From contig USSJ01000036.1 in assembly GCA_900557285.1 (NCBI GenBank), forward strand, positions 1 through 8,615: a DNA stretch of 8,615 nucleotides, in the 5' to 3' direction. Below the pieces are notes generated by a model. That model saw only the letters and a list, made by a program, of their open reading frames with translations. It ran no database searches and was not told the DNA's origin. The translations under genes were made by a program, and so were the position numbers. Within the stretch, counting starts at the first letter, position 1, and each line of letters starts with the position of its first letter. Of this stretch, positions 6,506 to 8,615 are shown piece after piece. Origin of the DNA: an uncultured Clostridia bacterium (lineage in GTDB: Bacteria; Bacillota; Clostridia; Christensenellales; Borkfalkiaceae).

Positions 6506-7015
6506 TTGATACACATCTATTGCGGAGACGGGAAAGGCAAGACGACGGCAGCGGTCGGATTGGCCGTGCGTGCGGCAGGCTGTGGTAAAAAGGTTTTGTT
6601 TGTTCAGTTTTTTAAAAACGGTGTTTCTTCAGAAATCAATTTTTTGAAAAAATCGGATAATATAACAGTGCTTTTTGAGCCGAAATATTATGGACGGGTG
6701 ACCAATATGACCGAGCGCGAAAAGCAGGAAAGCAGGGCTGCATATATGAAATTATTCTCTGCGAGTGTGCAGCAAGCGGAAGAGAACGGGGCGGATGTTA
6801 TGATTTTGGACGAAATTATTTCCGCGTACAATCACGGATTTATAAAGAGAGAAGATTTGCTGGCGTTTTTGGATCGGACAGGAATAGAAGTTGTCATGAC
6901 AGGCCGAAGTCCGGCAAAAGAGTTATGCGAACGGGCGGATTATATTACGGAAATGAAGAAGATCAAACACCCGTTTGATCAGGGAATTATGGCACGAAAG
7001 GGGATTGAGTTCTGA
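6506..7015 (+). CDS. cobO: Cob(I)yrinic acid a,c-diamide adenosyltransferase (CobO/BtuR/CobA type)
   Basis: The enzyme transfers the 5'-deoxyadenosyl group of ATP to the cobalt of a reduced corrinoid, forming the Co-C bond needed before CobQ acts; it can also serve salvaged corrinoids. The protein has 169 residues with P-loop GDGKGKTTA (7-15), VLFVQFFK (30-37), Walker B-like VMILDEI (98-104), MTGRSP (131-136) and the family C-terminus KHPFDQGIMARKGIEF (154-169). It is shorter than the roughly 196-residue Salmonella CobA because it begins directly at the first strand of the P-loop domain, without an N-terminal extension. The start is TTG, the only in-frame start upstream of the P-loop, one base after the cobQ stop, with AGAGGGG (6488-6494) 11 bases before it. 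It is the last gene of the operon. Confidence 0.94.
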   Translation: MIHIYCGDGKGKTTAAVGLAVRAAGCGKKVLFVQFFKNGVSSEINFLKKSDNITVLFEPKYYGRVTNMTEREKQESRAAYMKLFSASVQQAEENGADVMILDEIISAYNHGFIKREDLLAFLDRTGIEVVMTGRSPAKELCERADYITEMKKIKHPFDQGIMARKGIEF

Positions 7016-7089
7016 TCATTTTTAAAACTTGCCGAAAATATTGCCTTTCTATGTATGAATAAGTTTGCCGCGGCTGATTCGGAAAAGAT

Positions 7090-7129
7090 AAACAAGTTCT
7101 TTGCTTGCGAAAATTTAAGAAACTTGTTT
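7090..7129 (+). terminator. Weak inverted repeat followed by a T run, possible end of the cob transcript
   Basis: AAACAAGTT (7090-7098) pairs perfectly with AACTTGTTT (7121-7129). CTT (7099-7101) and AAG (7117-7119) can extend the stem past a one-base bulge (A7120), leaving a 15-base loop; TATTGT follows. Only three of twelve pairs are G-C, so a strong intrinsic terminator is unlikely. A DNA operator is an alternative reading. Confidence 0.25.
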
Positions 7130-7134
7130 TATTG

Positions 7135-7146
7135 TAGAATGTTCTA
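7135..7146. promoter_or_regulatory. Short dyad TAGAA-TG-TTCTA, candidate operator overlapping a -10-like hexamer
   Basis: TAGAA and TTCTA form a perfect 5-2-5 inverted repeat about 60 bases before the aldehyde dehydrogenase start. The left half is part of TAGAAT, which resembles a sigma-A -10 box. No matching -35 is clear, and I do not recognise the repeat as a known Bacillota operator. A chance dyad of this size is quite possible. Confidence 0.2.
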
Positions 7147-7187
7147 TGCCGTTGCGGTATGATAAACTTGAAAAGGTTCACAATATT

Positions 7188-7194
7188 AGAGAGG
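7188..7194 (+). promoter_or_regulatory. Ribosome binding site of the aldehyde dehydrogenase gene
   Basis: AGAGAGG lies 10 bases upstream of the ATG at 7205, a good match to the 3' end of 16S rRNA at slightly long but acceptable spacing. It supports 7205 as the start; no other ATG nearby keeps the N-terminal helix region. Confidence 0.65.
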
Positions 7195-7204
7195 TAAACA
7201 GGGA

Positions 7205-8602
7205 ATGGAATTTCTGACAGATGAAAAAGTAAGCGCACTTTTAAGAAAACAAAAAGAATATTTTTCCAAAGGAAATACGCTTTCGCTTCCGTCGCGGAAA
7301 GCAAATTTATTAAAATTGAAAAGTGCAATTTTAGCGTTTCAGCCGCAATTGGAAAAAGCGTTGGCGGAAGATTTGGGTAAACATAAACAGGAAAGTTACT
7401 CTTCTGAAATAGGATTTGTTCTTTCGGAGATCACGCATACGATCGGGCATCTGGCCAGATGGATGAAGCCCGATCCTATAAAATCACCGATGACGGTCTT
7501 TTTATCCAAAAGCTATGTCGATAAACAACCGTACGGAAGCGTTCTGATCATCGGACCTTTCAATTATCCGTTTCAGCTTTTGATCGAGCCGCTGGTTGCG
7601 GCAATATCTGCAGGTAACTGCGCGGTTTTGAGCCCGTCTGAGCTGACTCCTCATACTGCTAAAGTCATACAGAACATGATAGGGCAAACTTTCCCTTCGG
7701 AGTACGTTTTTTGTGCGGAAGGCGGCATTGAAAACAATACAGTATTGCTTCGCAGCCGTTTCGATAAGATATTTTTTACGGGCAGTACCAATGTCGGTAA
7801 AATTGTCATGCGTGCCGCGGCAGAAAATCTCGTGCCGGTTACTTTGGAGTTGGGCGGAAAAAGTCCTGTCATTATCGGCGAAAGTGCAAAACTGCAAACC
7901 GCCTGTGAACGCATTGTCTGGGGTAAGTTCATGAACGCCGGGCAGACATGCGTTGCTCCGGATTATATTTTTGTTTCTAAAAAGATTTTTGCGGATTTTA
8001 TCGAAAAACTGAAAGAGACGATCGTTCGGTTTTACGGAGAAGACATCCGCAACAATTCCGATTACGGAAGAATCGTAAACGCCCGCCATTTTAAAAGACT
8101 GTCGGAAATATTGGCACAGGATAAATCTTTTGTGGCTTTCGGCGGAGAAACGGATGAGGAAGTTCGCTATATCGGGCCGACGGTTCTTTGTCCTTCCAAT
8201 ACAGAGGTTGCGGCATGCATGAAAGAGGAAATTTTCGGGCCGCTGCTTCCGGTGTTTTCTTATGAAAGTATGGAAGAAGTATTATCTTTTATCAACGGGC
8301 ACGAAAAACCGCTTGCAATGTATGTGTTCAGCGAAAACAAGAAAGAAATTTCGTATATTTTGAAACATACTTCCTCCGGCGGGGTTTCGGTCAATGATAC
8401 TGTCAGCCATATTATCAATCCCAATCTTCCGTTCGGCGGCGTGGGGTACTCGGGAATGGGAAATTATCACGGAGAGTACGGATTTTTAAATTTTACGCAT
8501 TTACGCAGCGTATTAAAGCGTTCTACCAGATTTCAGCAGCGCGTCGCTTATCCGCCGTTCTCGCAGAGGAAGCTAAACGCCTTAAAAAAATATTTGAAAT
8601 AG
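7205..8602 (+). CDS. NAD(P)-dependent aldehyde dehydrogenase, ALDH3-like
   Basis: Oxidises an aldehyde to the carboxylic acid with NAD(P)+; the substrate cannot be read from sequence. The 465-residue protein is a complete ALDH of the compact class 3 / fatty-aldehyde type. Catalytic and cofactor motifs: GPFNYPF (117-123, oxyanion Asn120), FFTGSTNVGK (190-199), Glu215 in LELGGKSP (214-221), nucleophile Cys249 in NAGQTCVAPDY (244-254), EEIFGP (341-346) and LPFGGVGYSGMG (408-419). The C-terminal AYPPFSQRK (448-456) matches the YPPY-type end common in ALDH3 proteins. The non-acylating layout and the presence of both Glu215 and Cys249 argue against a CoA-acylating EutE/PduP enzyme. It is separated from cobO by 189 bases with its own ribosome binding site, so it is probably a separate transcription unit. 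Composition resembles the cob genes and differs from the upstream Sua5 gene. Only 13 bases follow before the window ends. Confidence 0.93.
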   Translation: MEFLTDEKVSALLRKQKEYFSKGNTLSLPSRKANLLKLKSAILAFQPQLEKALAEDLGKHKQESYSSEIGFVLSEITHTIGHLARWMKPDPIKSPMTVFLSKSYVDKQPYGSVLIIGPFNYPFQLLIEPLVAAISAGNCAVLSPSELTPHTAKVIQNMIGQTFPSEYVFCAEGGIENNTVLLRSRFDKIFFTGSTNVGKIVMRAAAENLVPVTLELGGKSPVIIGESAKLQTACERIVWGKFMNAGQTCVAPDYIFVSKKIFADFIEKLKETIVRFYGEDIRNNSDYGRIVNARHFKRLSEILAQDKSFVAFGGETDEEVRYIGPTVLCPSNTEVAACMKEEIFGPLLPVFSYESMEEVLSFINGHEKPLAMYVFSENKKEISYILKHTSSGGVSVNDTVSHIINPNLPFGGVGYSGMGNYHGEYGFLNFTHLRSVLKRSTRFQQRVAYPPFSQRKLNALKKYLK

Positions 8603-8615
8603 CTTTGTATAAATT

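Larger units (their letters stand above)
7016..7204. other. Intergenic region between cobO and the aldehyde dehydrogenase gene
   Basis: At 189 bases this is the only sizeable gap in the window. It is AT-rich and holds no credible reading frame. It contains an imperfect inverted repeat at 7090-7129, a short dyad at 7135-7146 and a small hairpin (ATGCCG, loop TTG, CGGTAT) at 7146-7160. The -10-like hexamers TAGAAT (7135-7140) and TATGAT (7158-7163) are present, but neither has a convincing -35 at 16-18 bases. It probably carries the end of the cob transcript and the promoter of the downstream gene. No B12-box or riboswitch-like core is seen. Confidence 0.6.

Noticed and set aside
6961..6980. 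A perfect 8-bp hairpin, GATCAAAC / GTTTGATC with an ACCC loop, near the 3' end of cobO.
   Set aside because: It is formed by codons of the conserved IKHPFDQ motif, has no following T run, and lies inside the reading frame. A terminator is unlikely.
6976..7018. TGATCAG and CTGATCA as an inverted repeat followed by TTTTT after the cobO stop.
   Set aside because: Only 7 bp with a 29-base loop, and the left arm is inside conserved codons; too weak for an intrinsic terminator.
7175..7184. TTCACAAT before the aldehyde dehydrogenase gene, resembling half of a Rex (redox) operator.
   Set aside because: Only the TCACAA half is present; the opposite TTGTGA half is missing at the expected spacing.
7016..7204. 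Possible cobalamin riboswitch in the gap after the cob operon.
   Set aside because: No B12-box-like core or multi-helix layout is visible, and the gap is too short for a complete one of about 200 bases together with a promoter.

Overview
The window reads as a stretch of a Clostridia-like (Bacillota) chromosome or metagenomic contig. It holds a nearly uninterrupted set of late adenosylcobalamin (coenzyme B12) assembly genes. All genes are on the + strand. The lineage is inferred from gene style: strong AGAGG-type ribosome binding sites, a CobU variant with NEIFSDG in place of NEVGMGIVP, a second very short CobU-like protein, and the order cobU-cobS-cobU'-cobC-cbiB-cobD-cobQ-cobO. It is not a database result.

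Layout. Positions 1-867 are the 3' part of a GC-rich Sua5-type threonylcarbamoyl-AMP synthase, a tRNA t6A modification gene whose start lies upstream of the window. Its stop overlaps the start of cobU by four bases. From about position 905 base composition and codon use change abruptly: a sampled line of the Sua5 gene is 43/60 G+C, against 23/60 in cobS and 29/60 in the aldehyde dehydrogenase gene. Positions 864-7015 are eight tightly packed genes: cobU, cobS, a short cobU-like gene, cobC, cbiB, cobD, cobQ and cobO. Neighbours overlap by 4 or 7 bases or are separated by at most 9. Positions 7016-7204 are the only real intergenic gap; it is AT-rich and contains dyad symmetries. Positions 7205-8602 encode an ALDH3-like aldehyde dehydrogenase that probably has its own promoter.

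How the genes work together. CobO adenosylates the corrinoid and CobQ amidates adenosylcobyrinic acid a,c-diamide to adenosylcobyric acid. CobD supplies (R)-1-aminopropan-2-yl phosphate from threonine phosphate, and CbiB attaches it to give adenosylcobinamide phosphate. CobU activates this to adenosylcobinamide-GDP, CobS joins it to alpha-ribazole (phosphate), and CobC removes a phosphate from alpha-ribazole phosphate or the cobalamin phosphate product. The set runs from cobyrinic acid a,c-diamide to the finished coenzyme. Corrin-ring genes, cobT and a cobalamin riboswitch are not in the window.

Most worth a second look: (1) the composition break just inside cobU, right after its P-loop, suggesting a horizontal-transfer boundary or a chimeric assembly join; (2) two CobU-family genes in one operon with complementary conserved motifs, the second lacking the central part and the P-loop Ser/Thr. 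I found no mobile element, CRISPR array, tRNA or rRNA. Apart from these oddities this is a recognisable B12 operon, not a clearly new system.
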